A stretch of 64,000 nt of DNA from Mumia xiangluensis (lineage in GTDB: Bacteria > Actinomycetota > Actinomycetes > Propionibacteriales > Nocardioidaceae), in the NCBI RefSeq assembly GCF_010994095.1, contig NZ_WJYO01000001.1, positions 992,001 to 1,056,000 on the forward strand. The letters are read 5' to 3'. The notes beneath the pieces were generated by a model. That model searched no databases, was not told where the DNA came from, and was given only the letters and a program-made list of their open reading frames with translations. Shown here in pieces: positions 6,760 to 15,059 of the stretch (its first letter is position 1; each line of letters starts with the position of its first letter). The position numbers were made by a program, and so were the translations under genes.

Positions 6760-9069
6760 GTGGGAGACGATCCGGCAGGCAGTTCAGCCGACACCGAGAC
6801 GACCGGCATCCGTGCAGTGATGCAGATCCCGGCGTTCCGCCGGTTCTGGGCGGCGCTGGGTGTGGCCTCGCTCGCCGACTGGATCGGCCTGCTCGCGCTG
6901 ACGGCGTTCGCGAACGACATCGCGACCGGATACGCCGGCAAGAACTTCGCGATCGCGGGTGTGCTGTTCGCGCGTCTGGCGCCGGCGCTCGTGATCGGAC
7001 CGTTCGGCGGCTACGTCGCCGACCGGCTCGACCGGCGGCTCGTCCTGACGACGGGGCTGTTCCTCCGCGCGGTCATCTTCGCAAGCATCCCGCTGGTCGG
7101 CACGCTGTGGTGGCTGCTCGTCGCGACCGTTCTGATCGAGGCGGTCAACGCGGTGTGGATGCCGACGAAGGACGCGACCGTCCCGACGCTCGTCTCGCGC
7201 GAGCAGCTCGAGGACGCCAACCGCATCAACCTCGCCACCACGTACGGTTCCGCGCTGCCGGCCGCGATCCTCTTCATCGTCGCAACCTTCACCACGAAGG
7301 TCGTGGACGGTCTGTCGTCCGTGACGATCCCGCCTGTCGACCCGGTGATGTACGTCGTCGCCGCCGCGTTCGCGATCGGCGGTCTCATCTTCCTCGGCGT
7401 CCGCGACATGCCGTCGGGTGCGGCCATCCCGGAGGACGAGCAGGTCGGCATCTTCCGCACCATCGTTGAAGGCTGGGCGTACGTCTTCAAGACCCCGCTG
7501 GTCCGTGGACTGGTGGTCGGCATCGTCGGTGCGTTCGCGTGCGGCGGTGTCGTGATCGGCCTCGGACGCGTGTTCGTCGGCGACCTCGGCGCAGGCGACC
7601 CCGGCTACGGCACGCTGTTCGGCGCGGTGTTCCTCGGCCTCGGACTCGGCATGTGGCGTGGCCCGTCTGTGCTCCCGCAGGTGAGCCGCCCGCGGCTCTT
7701 CGGCGTTGCGCTGCTCGGCGCGGGCATCGGGCTGTTCGTGACGGCGCTCGTGCACAACATGGCGCTGGTCGCGCTGCTCGTCATCGTCGTGGGCTTCTGT
7801 GCGGGCGTCGCCTGGATCACCGGCTACACGCTGCTCGGCCTGGAGGTCGACGAGCAGATGCGCGGCCGGACCTTCGCGTTCGTGCAGTCGATGGTGCGGC
7901 TGACGCTGGCGGCGGTGCTGGCTGTCGCGCCGCTGGTGTCGGGCGTCATCGGCTCCCACACCGTGCAGATGCGCGACCTCGGCCAGTACACCTACACGGG
8001 CTCCCAGATCACGATCCTCATCTCGTCGCTGTTCGCGATCGTGTTCGGTCTGCTGGCGTTCCGGCAGATGAACGACCGGCACGGGCTGTCGTTCTTCGCG
8101 GAGGTGCGCCAGGATGCGCGCACCGCCCCCGCGTACGCACCGCACGGCCTCTTCATCGCCTTCGAGGGCGGCGAGGGCGCCGGCAAGTCCACGCAGTCGT
8201 GGATGCTCGCCGAGGCCCTGCGCGCGGACGGCTACCGGGTGCTCCTGACGCGAGAGCCGGGTGCCACGGAGGTGGGTGCCACGGTCCGTTCGATCGTGCT
8301 CGACCCGGCGACGGGTGAGCTGTCGCCGCGGACGGAGATGCTCCTGTACGCCGCCGACAAGGCCGAGCACCTCCGGCAGGTCGTCAGTCCGGCGCTGGAG
8401 CGCGGCGACGTCGTGATCACCGACCGCTACGTCGACTCGACGCTCGCCTACCAGGCTGGAGGGCGGGGGCTCGATCTCGCCGAGGTCGAGTCCGTGGCGC
8501 GCTGGGCGACGTCTCGGCTGCGGCCCCACCTGACCGTCCTGCTCGACGTCACCCCGGGGCTCGGACGGTCGCGGTTCGGCGAGGCCGACCGGCTCGAGGC
8601 AGAGCCGGAGGAGTTCCACCAGCGCGTCCGAGAGACCTTCCTCGAGCTGGCGTCGAAGGATCGCGACCACTACATGGTCGTACGCGCCGAGCGCGCCGTC
8701 GTCGACATCGCCGATGCGGTGCTCGACCGGGTCCAGCCGCTGCTCGGCCACGTCGAGCGCGTGATCGACCCGATGCGGCCGCCGCCCGCGGGGTCGCCGT
8801 TCGAGCACAAGCCCTCACCGGTCGCCCCTCCGGGAGGCGGTGACGGACCCGGGTCGCGCGCACCGGTCGACCCGTCGGCACTCGAGGAGCACATCGAGTC
8901 CGTCGAGGAGGCGTTCCGCGGGTTCGACGCGTCGGAGCGCCCGGACCCGTCGTACGCCGACGAGCCCACGACCGAGCCCCCCTTCGAGACGCGCTCGCAA
9001 GCTCGCGCTCCTCAGGACGAGCCCTTCGAGACGCGCTCGCAAGCTCGCGCTCCTCAGGACGAGCGGTGA
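6760..9069 (+). CDS. tmk: Thymidylate kinase with N-terminal MFS-like membrane domain
   Basis: The 769-residue protein starts at GTG 6760 and joins two parts. Residues about 25-440 form an MFS-like region of some twelve membrane spans (FRRFWAALGVASLADWIGLL; DRLDRR loop). Residues about 460-660 are a dTMP kinase with a P-loop (FEGGEGAGKST, 468-478), the DRY motif (555-557) and the lid region. dTMP kinase makes dTDP for DNA synthesis. Fusions of this kind occur in other Actinomycetia, so the fusion is inherited rather than a sequencing error; the role of the membrane half is not known. The last 110 residues are Pro/Glu-rich and end in a 14-residue repeat encoded by a tandem 42-base duplication. 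The gene overlaps holB by four bases (GTGA). Confidence 0.95.
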   Translation: MGDDPAGSSADTETTGIRAVMQIPAFRRFWAALGVASLADWIGLLALTAFANDIATGYAGKNFAIAGVLFARLAPALVIGPFGGYVADRLDRRLVLTTGLFLRAVIFASIPLVGTLWWLLVATVLIEAVNAVWMPTKDATVPTLVSREQLEDANRINLATTYGSALPAAILFIVATFTTKVVDGLSSVTIPPVDPVMYVVAAAFAIGGLIFLGVRDMPSGAAIPEDEQVGIFRTIVEGWAYVFKTPLVRGLVVGIVGAFACGGVVIGLGRVFVGDLGAGDPGYGTLFGAVFLGLGLGMWRGPSVLPQVSRPRLFGVALLGAGIGLFVTALVHNMALVALLVIVVGFCAGVAWITGYTLLGLEVDEQMRGRTFAFVQSMVRLTLAAVLAVAPLVSGVIGSHTVQMRDLGQYTYTGSQITILISSLFAIVFGLLAFRQMNDRHGLSFFAEVRQDARTAPAYAPHGLFIAFEGGEGAGKSTQSWMLAEALRADGYRVLLTREPGATEVGATVRSIVLDPATGELSPRTEMLLYAADKAEHLRQVVSPALERGDVVITDRYVDSTLAYQAGGRGLDLAEVESVARWATSRLRPHLTVLLDVTPGLGRSRFGEADRLEAEPEEFHQRVRETFLELASKDRDHYMVVRAERAVVDIADAVLDRVQPLLGHVERVIDPMRPPPAGSPFEHKPSPVAPPGGGDGPGSRAPVDPSALEEHIESVEEAFRGFDASERPDPSYADEPTTEPPFETRSQARAPQDEPFETRSQARAPQDER
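8980..9063 (+). repeat. Exact tandem duplication of 42 bases at the tmk 3' end
   Basis: Two identical 42-base units (8980-9021 and 9022-9063) begin CCCTTCGAGACGCGCTCGCA and end CTCAGGACGAG. They encode FETRSQARAPQDE twice just before the tmk stop. The TTCGAGACGCGCTCG core resembles interspersed 3'-end repeats elsewhere in the window. Confidence 0.9.
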
Positions 9070-10223
9070 CTGTCTGGGACGACCTGGTCGGTCAGGACTC
9101 GGTCGTCGAGATCCTCCGTACGGCGGTGGCCTCCGCCCAGGAGCGTCTGGCCGGAGGCAAGGGTGCGGCGATGACGCATGCGTGGCTGTTCACAGGGCCG
9201 CCCGGCTCGGGGCGCTCGAACGCGGCGCGGGCGTTCGCGGCGGCGCTCCAGTGCCTCGACGGCGGCTGCGGCGAGTGTCAGACATGCCGTACGACGCTGG
9301 CCGGGGCGCACCCCGACGTCTCGCTCGTCAGCACCGACGGCCTGAGCATCGACGTCGCCGAGGTGCGCGAACAGGTCCGGCTGGCCGCGCTGCGCCCGGG
9401 CAGCGGTCGCTGGCAGGTGGTGGTGGTCGAAGACGCGGACCGACTCACCGAGAAGGCCGCCGACGCGTTGCTCAAGAGCCTCGAGGAGCCCCCGCCCCGG
9501 ACGGTCTGGATGCTGTGCGCCCCGACCGCTGAGGACGTGATCGTCACGATCCGCTCGCGGTCACGCCAGGTCGTCCTTCGTACGCCGCCGGTCGCCGCCG
9601 TCGCGCAGATGCTGACGGCGCGCGAGCAAGTGGCTCCCGACCTGGCACTGCAGGCTGCACGCGCCGCCCAAGGACACGTCGGCCGCGCTCGCGCCCTCGC
9701 GACGAAGGAGGCGGTGCGCGAGCGACGGCGTGCGGTGCTCGCGATTCCGGGTTCGCTGACGTCGGTCGGTGCCTGTCTCGACGCGGCCGCGACGATCACG
9801 CAGACCGCATCCGCGCAGGCCGACGAGGTGGCTGAGCGCTTGGAGGACTCCGAGCGCGACGCCCTCAAGATGGAGTTCGGTGTCGAGGACCGCGGCCGTC
9901 GACCGGCCGGCTACGCGGGTCGGCTCGCGACGCTCGAGAAGGACCAGAAGCGTCGGCGCACGCGCATCGCCCGCGACTCGATCGACGGTGTCCTCATCGA
10001 CCTGCTGTCGTACTACCGCGACGTGCTCGCGACGCAGACCGCGCCAGGTGCCGAGCTGGTGAACGCCGACGTCGCCGATGGCGTGCGCCGTCTCGCGGAC
10101 GCGGGTTCGCCCGAGCAGACCCTTGTCCGGATCGAGGCGATCCTGGGCTGCCGTGAGGCCCTCGAAGCCAACGCTGCGCCGCAGCTCGCGCTCGAGCACC
10201 TGCTGCTGACGCTGCGCCACTGA
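9066..10223 (+). CDS. holB: DNA polymerase III delta-prime subunit
   Basis: The 385-residue clamp-loader protein starts at the GTG that overlaps the tmk stop. It has a degenerate P-loop (GPPGSGRS, Arg replacing the usual Lys), a zinc-ribbon (CGECQTC, about 66-72 with an earlier Cys), and the sensor-type segment ADALLKSLEEPPP. Delta-prime completes the clamp loader that places the beta clamp on DNA at the fork; poor ATP binding is normal for this subunit. The tmk-holB order is common in bacteria, which supports both calls. A tRNA-Thr lies about 2.7 kb downstream. Confidence 0.95.
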   Translation: MTVWDDLVGQDSVVEILRTAVASAQERLAGGKGAAMTHAWLFTGPPGSGRSNAARAFAAALQCLDGGCGECQTCRTTLAGAHPDVSLVSTDGLSIDVAEVREQVRLAALRPGSGRWQVVVVEDADRLTEKAADALLKSLEEPPPRTVWMLCAPTAEDVIVTIRSRSRQVVLRTPPVAAVAQMLTAREQVAPDLALQAARAAQGHVGRARALATKEAVRERRRAVLAIPGSLTSVGACLDAAATITQTASAQADEVAERLEDSERDALKMEFGVEDRGRRPAGYAGRLATLEKDQKRRRTRIARDSIDGVLIDLLSYYRDVLATQTAPGAELVNADVADGVRRLADAGSPEQTLVRIEAILGCREALEANAAPQLALEHLLLTLRH

Positions 10224-10319
10224 GACCTCAGCATCGCCTGTGGATGGTCTCAACCGGTTGTCAGGAATCTCCCGTACGGTGGCTTGCACGGCACGATTCC
10301 ACACCCGGAGGGAGACTGC

Positions 10320-11870
10320 ATGCGCCGCCTGAAGGCACTGCGTCATCGAGGGCCCGTCGTCCTCGTCGCCGCAGCACTGGTGGCGCTCAGCGCCTGCGGT
10401 AGCGCCGCAGACTCGCGCGATGCTGGGCTCACCGCCGGCACGCCGACGAGTGCTGCACCCAGCGCCGACGAGGTCGATCCGGCACTGTCCGAGTTCTACG
10501 AGCAGGACATCTCGTGGGAGAAGTGCGGTCGCTACGAGTGCGCCAGCGCGGAGGTGCCGCTCGACTACGCCGCACCCGACGGCGACCGCTTGACGTTGAA
10601 GCTGCGGCGCCTGCCGGCGAACGATCCGGGTGCAAGGGTCGGCTCCCTGTTCATCAATCCCGGAGGACCGGGCGGGTCGGGTGTCGACTACGTCGCGTCC
10701 TTCACGGCGGTCGCCGGTGACGACGTCCTCGACGCGTACGACGTCGTCGGGTTCGACCCGCGCGGCGTCGGGGCGAGCACGCCGCTCGAGTGTGCCGACA
10801 CCGCTCAGCTCGACGCCTACGTCAACACAGACCCGACGCCGGACGACGCGTCCGAGGAGCAGGCCTACTACGATGCCGCCGAGGAGCTCGGAGCACGCTG
10901 CGAGACCCAGTCGGGTGCACTCGCCGCACACGTGTCGACCGTGGAGGTCGCCAAGGATCTCGACATCCTGCGGGCCGCCGTCGGTGACTCGACACTGCAC
11001 TACCTGGGCGCCTCGTACGGGACGATGATCGGCGCGACCTATGCCGAGCTCTTCCCGAAGCGCGCCGGACGTCTCGTGCTCGACGGGGCGATCGACCCGA
11101 CGATCGACTCCGAGGGCCTCAACCGTGGCCAGGCCGAGGGCTTCCAGACGGCACTCGTCGCCTACCTCGAGTCGTGCACCAGTCAGAGCGACTGCCCGCT
11201 CGGCGACGACGTGGCCGCTGCCCAGCAGAAGCTGTCGACCTTCCTCGACGACCTCGACCAGGAGCCGCTGCCGACGTCGACGCGTGACCGTCCGCTGACG
11301 GAGGCGCTCGGCTTCTACGGGATCGCCGTCACCTTGTACGTCGAGGACTACTGGGAGCTCCTGACGCGGGCGCTCCGGCAGGCGTTCGACGGCAACGGCA
11401 CGCAGCTGCTGTTCCTCGCCGACCAGTACCTCTCCCGTGACGAGAGCGGATACAAGGACAACTCCGTCGTCGCCCTCAACGCGGTGAACTGTCTCGACGA
11501 TCCGTCGACCCTGACGCTCGAGCAGGCGCGCGACTCGCAGCCGGAGTTCACCGATGTCTCGCCGGTGTTCGGGCGCAGCTTCGCGTGGTCGCCGGTGACG
11601 TGCACCGCGTGGCCGATCAAGCCCGCCGAGCCGGCTCCGGAGATCGATGCGGAGGGCGCGCCCCCGATCGTGGTCGTCGGCACCACGCGAGACCCCGCCA
11701 CCCCGTACCAGTGGGCCCAGGCTATGGCGGAACAGCTCGACTCCGGTGTCCTCGTGAGTCGCGACGGTGACGGGCACACCGGCTACGCGATGGGCAACGA
11801 GTGCGTCGACGATGCGGTCGACGACTTCCTGGTGACGGGCACTCCACCGAAGGACGGCCTCGAGTGCTGA
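10320..11870 (+). CDS. Secreted lipoprotein alpha/beta-hydrolase, tripeptidyl-aminopeptidase type
   Basis: The 516-residue protein begins with a lipoprotein signal peptide (VLVAAALVALSAC; lipid-modified Cys at about 27). An alpha/beta-hydrolase fold follows, with an oxyanion segment NPGGPGGSG, nucleophile Ser232 in LGASYGT, Asp458 in TTRDPATP and His486 in DGDGHTGY, the last two within the TAP-like C-terminal domain. Members such as Streptomyces SlpD/SlpE and Tap remove N-terminal tripeptides outside the cell. The ATG at 10320 has a GGAGGGAG upstream (10306-10313). A 96-base gap after holB contains the palindrome CAACCGGTTG at 10251-10260, so it probably has its own promoter. A repeat array follows 22 bases after the stop. 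Confidence 0.93.
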   Translation: MRRLKALRHRGPVVLVAAALVALSACGSAADSRDAGLTAGTPTSAAPSADEVDPALSEFYEQDISWEKCGRYECASAEVPLDYAAPDGDRLTLKLRRLPANDPGARVGSLFINPGGPGGSGVDYVASFTAVAGDDVLDAYDVVGFDPRGVGASTPLECADTAQLDAYVNTDPTPDDASEEQAYYDAAEELGARCETQSGALAAHVSTVEVAKDLDILRAAVGDSTLHYLGASYGTMIGATYAELFPKRAGRLVLDGAIDPTIDSEGLNRGQAEGFQTALVAYLESCTSQSDCPLGDDVAAAQQKLSTFLDDLDQEPLPTSTRDRPLTEALGFYGIAVTLYVEDYWELLTRALRQAFDGNGTQLLFLADQYLSRDESGYKDNSVVALNAVNCLDDPSTLTLEQARDSQPEFTDVSPVFGRSFAWSPVTCTAWPIKPAEPAPEIDAEGAPPIVVVGTTRDPATPYQWAQAMAEQLDSGVLVSRDGDGHTGYAMGNECVDDAVDDFLVTGTPPKDGLEC

Positions 11871-11892
11871 TGCCTTCTCGCCTCGCCCCGCC

Positions 11893-12047
11893 CGCTGGTT
11901 GGGGCTTGCTTCCTCCCGATGGTTGGGGCTTGCTTCCTCCCGCTGGTTGGGGCTTGCTTCCTCCCGCTGGTTGGAGCGCTCCTCCTCCCGCTGGTTGGAG
12001 CGCTCCTCCTCCCGCTGGTTGAGCGAGCGTAGCGAGTCGAAACCCCA
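11893..12047 (+). repeat. Six-copy array of the GGTTGAGCG 3'-end repeat
   Basis: Six copies start at 11893, 11917, 11941, 11965, 11989 and 12013 with an exact 24-base period. Each begins CGCTGGTTG (one has CGATGGTTG). The first three continue GGGCTTGCTTCC, the next two GAGCGCTCCTCC, and only the last has the full form ending AGCGAGTCGAAACC. The array lies between the peptidase stop (11870) and the convergent PPOX gene. The rest of the 255-base gap shows no gene. Confidence 0.92.
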
Positions 12048-12125
12048 ACCCCCTGACCGCCGGGTCGGGTGCGTGATCCCCCCGTCCGCACTCGGCCCGG
12101 CTTCCAACCCTCGTCCTGCAAGGTC

Positions 12126-12524
12126 CTACGGCAGGCGGCCCATGATCCGGTCGACGTCGACGATGATCGCGACCCGGTCGGGGTTCTCGCGCGGCTGGCG
12201 GTAGCGCTCCGCGTAGCGGCGTACGGCTTCGGCGATCTCGTCGGGGTCGCGGGTGACCCGGGCGACGCCCTCCAGGGTCAGCCAGTGTGCGCCGTCGATG
12301 TGGCCGAACGCGATCCGTGCCGGACCGTCGCTTGCCTCGACGTTGCGGACCTTGACCGATCCCTCGTTCGTGATGACGCGGGCCGTTCGTGTCGTCGCGT
12401 CGTAGGTGACACCGACTGGCACGACGTGTGGGGTTCCGTCCGGACGGAGCGTCGTGACGGTCGCGAGGTGGTAGGTGCTCATGAAGTTGACGAGCGCCGG
12501 CTCGTCGAAGGCGATGCGCGGCAT
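12126..12524 (-). CDS. PPOX-fold (pyridoxamine oxidase-like / F420-binding) protein
   Basis: This 132-residue single-domain protein has a split-barrel flavin/F420-binding fold: ATVTTLRPDGTPHVVPVGVTYD is the typical first hairpin (conserved Pro-Asp-Gly), followed by the Lys-Asn motif VKVRNVEAS and WLTLEGVARVT. Its length and motifs fit the TIGR03618/F420-dependent class found in Actinobacteria, which reduce small molecules or bind F420H2; the substrate is unknown. The ATG at 12524 overlaps the chorismate mutase stop by four bases, so the two are co-transcribed. Confidence 0.85.
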   Translation of the reverse strand: MPRIAFDEPALVNFMSTYHLATVTTLRPDGTPHVVPVGVTYDATTRTARVITNEGSVKVRNVEASDGPARIAFGHIDGAHWLTLEGVARVTRDPDEIAEAVRRYAERYRQPRENPDRVAIIVDVDRIMGRLP

Positions 12525-12847
12525 CAGCCGCGGAACGCTTCGTGATGGCGGATGACCTCGGAGATGATGAAGTTGAGGAACTTCTCGGCGAACGCAGGGT
12601 CGAGATCGGCATCGACTGCGAGCGCGCGGAGCCGAGCGATCTGGCGCGCCTCGCGCTCGGGATCGGCCGGTGGGAGGTCGTACTCGGCCTTGAGCCGTCC
12701 GACCCGCTTGGTGCACTTGAACCGCTCCGCGAGGATGTGGACCAGCGCTGCGTCGATGTTGTCGATGCTCGCGCGCATCGACTCCAGCTCGGCCAGGGCA
12801 GTCGGGTCGGCGGCTCCGCCGGTGGTCGGATCGAGGGGTTCGCTCAC
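12524..12847 (-). CDS. Chorismate mutase, AroQ class
   Basis: A 107-residue all-helical protein with the residues expected for chorismate-to-prephenate conversion: Arg25 in SMRASIDNID, Arg42 in LAERF, Lys53 in VGRLK and Glu66 in DPEREARQ. The reaction is the first committed step to phenylalanine and tyrosine. There is no signal peptide, so it acts in the cytoplasm. It is the first gene of a two-gene operon ending in the PPOX gene. It starts at the ATG at 12847, about 90 bases upstream of and divergent from the tRNA gene. Confidence 0.93.
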   Translation of the reverse strand: MSEPLDPTTGGAADPTALAELESMRASIDNIDAALVHILAERFKCTKRVGRLKAEYDLPPADPEREARQIARLRALAVDADLDPAFAEKFLNFIISEVIRHHEAFRG

Positions 12848-12938
12848 GCGACCAGAGTCTACGGCCCCCGCTTTGGGCCGCTTGGGGCGTCTCGGCTAGA
12901 CTCTCCTTCGGCCAGCGGGCGATCCTCGCGAGGCCGTC

Positions 12939-13014
12939 GCCGCCTTAGCTCAGTCGGCAGAGCGTCTCACTCGTAATGAGAAGGTCGTCGGTTCGATTCC
13001 GACAGGCGGCTCCA
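12939..13014 (+). tRNA. tRNA-Thr, anticodon CGT
   Basis: A 76-base cloverleaf: acceptor arm GCCGCCT paired with AGGCGGC, anticodon stem TCTCA/TGAGA with loop CTCGTAA (anticodon CGT, reads ACG), T arm GTCGG-TTCGATT-CCGAC, discriminator T and an encoded CCA. Confidence 0.97.
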
Positions 13015-13026
13015 ACAGCAAGTACA

Positions 13027-13064
13027 GGTCAGAGGCGGTCTTCGGACCGCCTCTGACCCGTTTT
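13027..13064 (+). terminator. Rho-independent terminator after tRNA-Thr
   Basis: A perfect 14-base-pair stem (GGTCAGAGGCGGTC with its complement) closes a TTCG tetraloop at 13041-13044. It is followed by CG and TTTT, 13 bases after the tRNA 3' end. Confidence 0.92.
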
Positions 13065-13121
13065 AGGGCCTCATCTGGCCGACTCCTGCCACGGCGCGCC
13101 GCGGTGGCTCTGACGGCCAGG

Positions 13122-14321
13122 TCACAGGTTGCGTACGCGCTCGACCTCGGCGCGGGAGTGGGCTACCGCTGGGCTGTCCTCCCCGTAGCTGGAGGCGAGG
13201 TCCTCGTTGAGGTCGAGGACGGCGGCGATGATGCGGCGGTGGTGCCAGCGCGAGGCCTTACCAGCGCGCTTCTTGCCGTCAGCGGGTGACTTGATGAAGG
13301 CCTTGCGTGCCTTGCGCCCGAACAGCGCGTCGACCTCCGACTGGTGCACGACACCGGTCGCGACCTCAGGCGCGAGCACCTTCGCGGCGTAGGGGGCCGC
13401 CTGGTGGGTCGCCCATTCGAAGACCCACCACAGCGCGACCAGCGCGACGGTTGCAACGCCGACCATGAGCACGAACGAGGCGACACCGTTGCCGCGGGCG
13501 AGTGCCGGCATGCCGTCCCAGACGCCGTGGATGGCCATGGCGCTGAAGACGAGCAGCAGGCCACGTCCGACTCGGCGCGGCTGCACCCGGCTCCCGACGA
13601 GGTAGATCAGCCCGGCACCGAAGAGGGCGGTGAAGAGCGGGTGGGAGACGAGGTCGGAGTAGATCCGGGCCGCGTTCATGTGGATGGACGTGTCCACCTG
13701 GTCCGCACCGAACCCCGCGCTGGCAGCGCGGCCGGAGTAGATGAAGTCCTCGAGCGCTTGAAACCCCAGACCGACGAAAGCGCCCAGGATCACGCCGTCA
13801 GCGACGGAGACGACGATGTGCCTGGCCAGCCCGATCAGCAGGAGGATGCCCGCACCCTTCGCCAGCTCCTCGGTGAACGGTGCCGACAGCGATGCCGCCC
13901 AGTCGGTGCTGAAGTCACGCCCGAAGAGCTTGCCGTACAGGTAGTTGAGAGCCGTGTTGGCGTCGATGGCCATGGCGAAGACCGCGGCGAATCCACCCCA
14001 GAGGAACGCGACGGTCACCATCGACCAGGGCTCGCGCTCGAACTTGTCCAGGTGCCGGAACCAGATCGCCCAGGCAGCGGTGAACAGGATCCCGATGCCG
14101 CCGCTGAGCGTGACCGCAGTGGCGAAGTAGTCCAGCTGCGGTGTGAACTCCGACCACGCCTTCACGACTCCGAACCCGACGATGACCAGGAAGGTCCAGA
14201 AGCACAGGTTCCGAGGCTGGAAGAACCGGAAGGGGAGACCCCACCCGGTCGCGTCGAGCGCGTCCCGGCGCTGCTGACGCAGGGTCGTCAGATCCTCGGT
14301 GCCGACCGTGGCGCTGCTCAT
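13122..14321 (-). CDS. PrsW-family intramembrane metalloprotease
   Basis: The 399-residue multi-span protein carries the PrsW signature: EE at 151-152 with Lys155 (PFTEELAKG), Glu191 in FQALEDFIYSG, His228 in SHPLFTALFGAG and His265 in HGVWDG, all within membrane spans. PrsW proteases cleave anti-sigma factors or other membrane proteins in the bilayer. The C-terminal 100 residues are cytoplasmic and basic. It overlaps the upstream membrane-protein gene by four bases, so that protein is a candidate partner or substrate (inference). Confidence 0.9.
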   Translation of the reverse strand: MSSATVGTEDLTTLRQQRRDALDATGWGLPFRFFQPRNLCFWTFLVIVGFGVVKAWSEFTPQLDYFATAVTLSGGIGILFTAAWAIWFRHLDKFEREPWSMVTVAFLWGGFAAVFAMAIDANTALNYLYGKLFGRDFSTDWAASLSAPFTEELAKGAGILLLIGLARHIVVSVADGVILGAFVGLGFQALEDFIYSGRAASAGFGADQVDTSIHMNAARIYSDLVSHPLFTALFGAGLIYLVGSRVQPRRVGRGLLLVFSAMAIHGVWDGMPALARGNGVASFVLMVGVATVALVALWWVFEWATHQAAPYAAKVLAPEVATGVVHQSEVDALFGRKARKAFIKSPADGKKRAGKASRWHHRRIIAAVLDLNEDLASSYGEDSPAVAHSRAEVERVRNL

Positions 14322-14965
14322 GACTGCTCCTGGGTATCGACGGGACCGAGGCTCTTGATCATCTGGTCGATCTCGGCTGCAAGGCGGTCCATCTCGTCGC
14401 TGGGACCGCCGACCTGGATCTCGATACCGGTGCCGTCGTCGGTGAGGGCGACGACCCGGCCGGTGGCGTTCGCTCCCTGTACGGTCTCGGACACGCCGGT
14501 GATGCCGGAGCTCGTCGTCACCGTGCTGCGCGCGGTGGCGGGCTTGAACACCCCGGGATCGGAAGCCTCGGAGACGCGCTCGATCTGGTCGAGCAGAGCA
14601 GTGGCGTCTCCGTCGAAGTCGTCGGCCTGGACGACGAACTGGACCCCGCCCTTCGTCAGCTCGATCGTCTCGGGGTCGCCGACGGCGTCGTCGGTGGTGC
14701 GCAGTCCGAGCTCGACCTGCCAGTCCGCGGTCGGTGTGATCGCGAGTGATCTCGTAACGAGCATCCGATCACCGGCGGCGGTGCTGTCGTCGCCAGTGAT
14801 GGCCTCGTTGAGATGGGGAATCGCAAGATGCATGACCAGCCACAGGGCGAGGACGATGAACGCGAAGGGGAAGCTCCGTTTGTCGAGACCGAGGAATCGG
14901 TGCTCCACCGGGACACGGAACTCGTCCGCCCCGGGGCGCGGCGGTGACGTCGTGGCACTGGGCAT
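14318..14965 (-). CDS. Single-pass membrane protein of unknown function, PrsW partner
   Basis: From the ATG at 14965, with AGGAG just upstream, the protein has 215 residues: a cytoplasmic N-terminus (about 1-32), one membrane span (FAFIVLALWLVMHLAI) and an extracytoplasmic domain of about 165 residues rich in Asp, Thr and Val. I do not recognise the domain. Its end overlaps the PrsW start by four bases. A one-span protein encoded with an intramembrane protease could be its substrate or regulator, but no cleavage site can be assigned from sequence. Confidence 0.7.
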   Translation of the reverse strand: MPSATTSPPRPGADEFRVPVEHRFLGLDKRSFPFAFIVLALWLVMHLAIPHLNEAITGDDSTAAGDRMLVTRSLAITPTADWQVELGLRTTDDAVGDPETIELTKGGVQFVVQADDFDGDATALLDQIERVSEASDPGVFKPATARSTVTTSSGITGVSETVQGANATGRVVALTDDGTGIEIQVGGPSDEMDRLAAEIDQMIKSLGPVDTQEQS

Positions 14966-15059
14966 GCTGCTCCTGGTCCGAGAATGGCTGGAGAGACGAT
15001 TGAACCCTTCTCGATCCTCGAGCGCCACCGGAGTCCCGCGGTGTGTCGGCCGCGTCGGT

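Noticed and set aside
6784-8808. 674-residue minus-strand open frame
   Set aside because: Antisense shadow of the MFS-Tmk gene, rich in Arg, Asp and His, with no recognisable motif.
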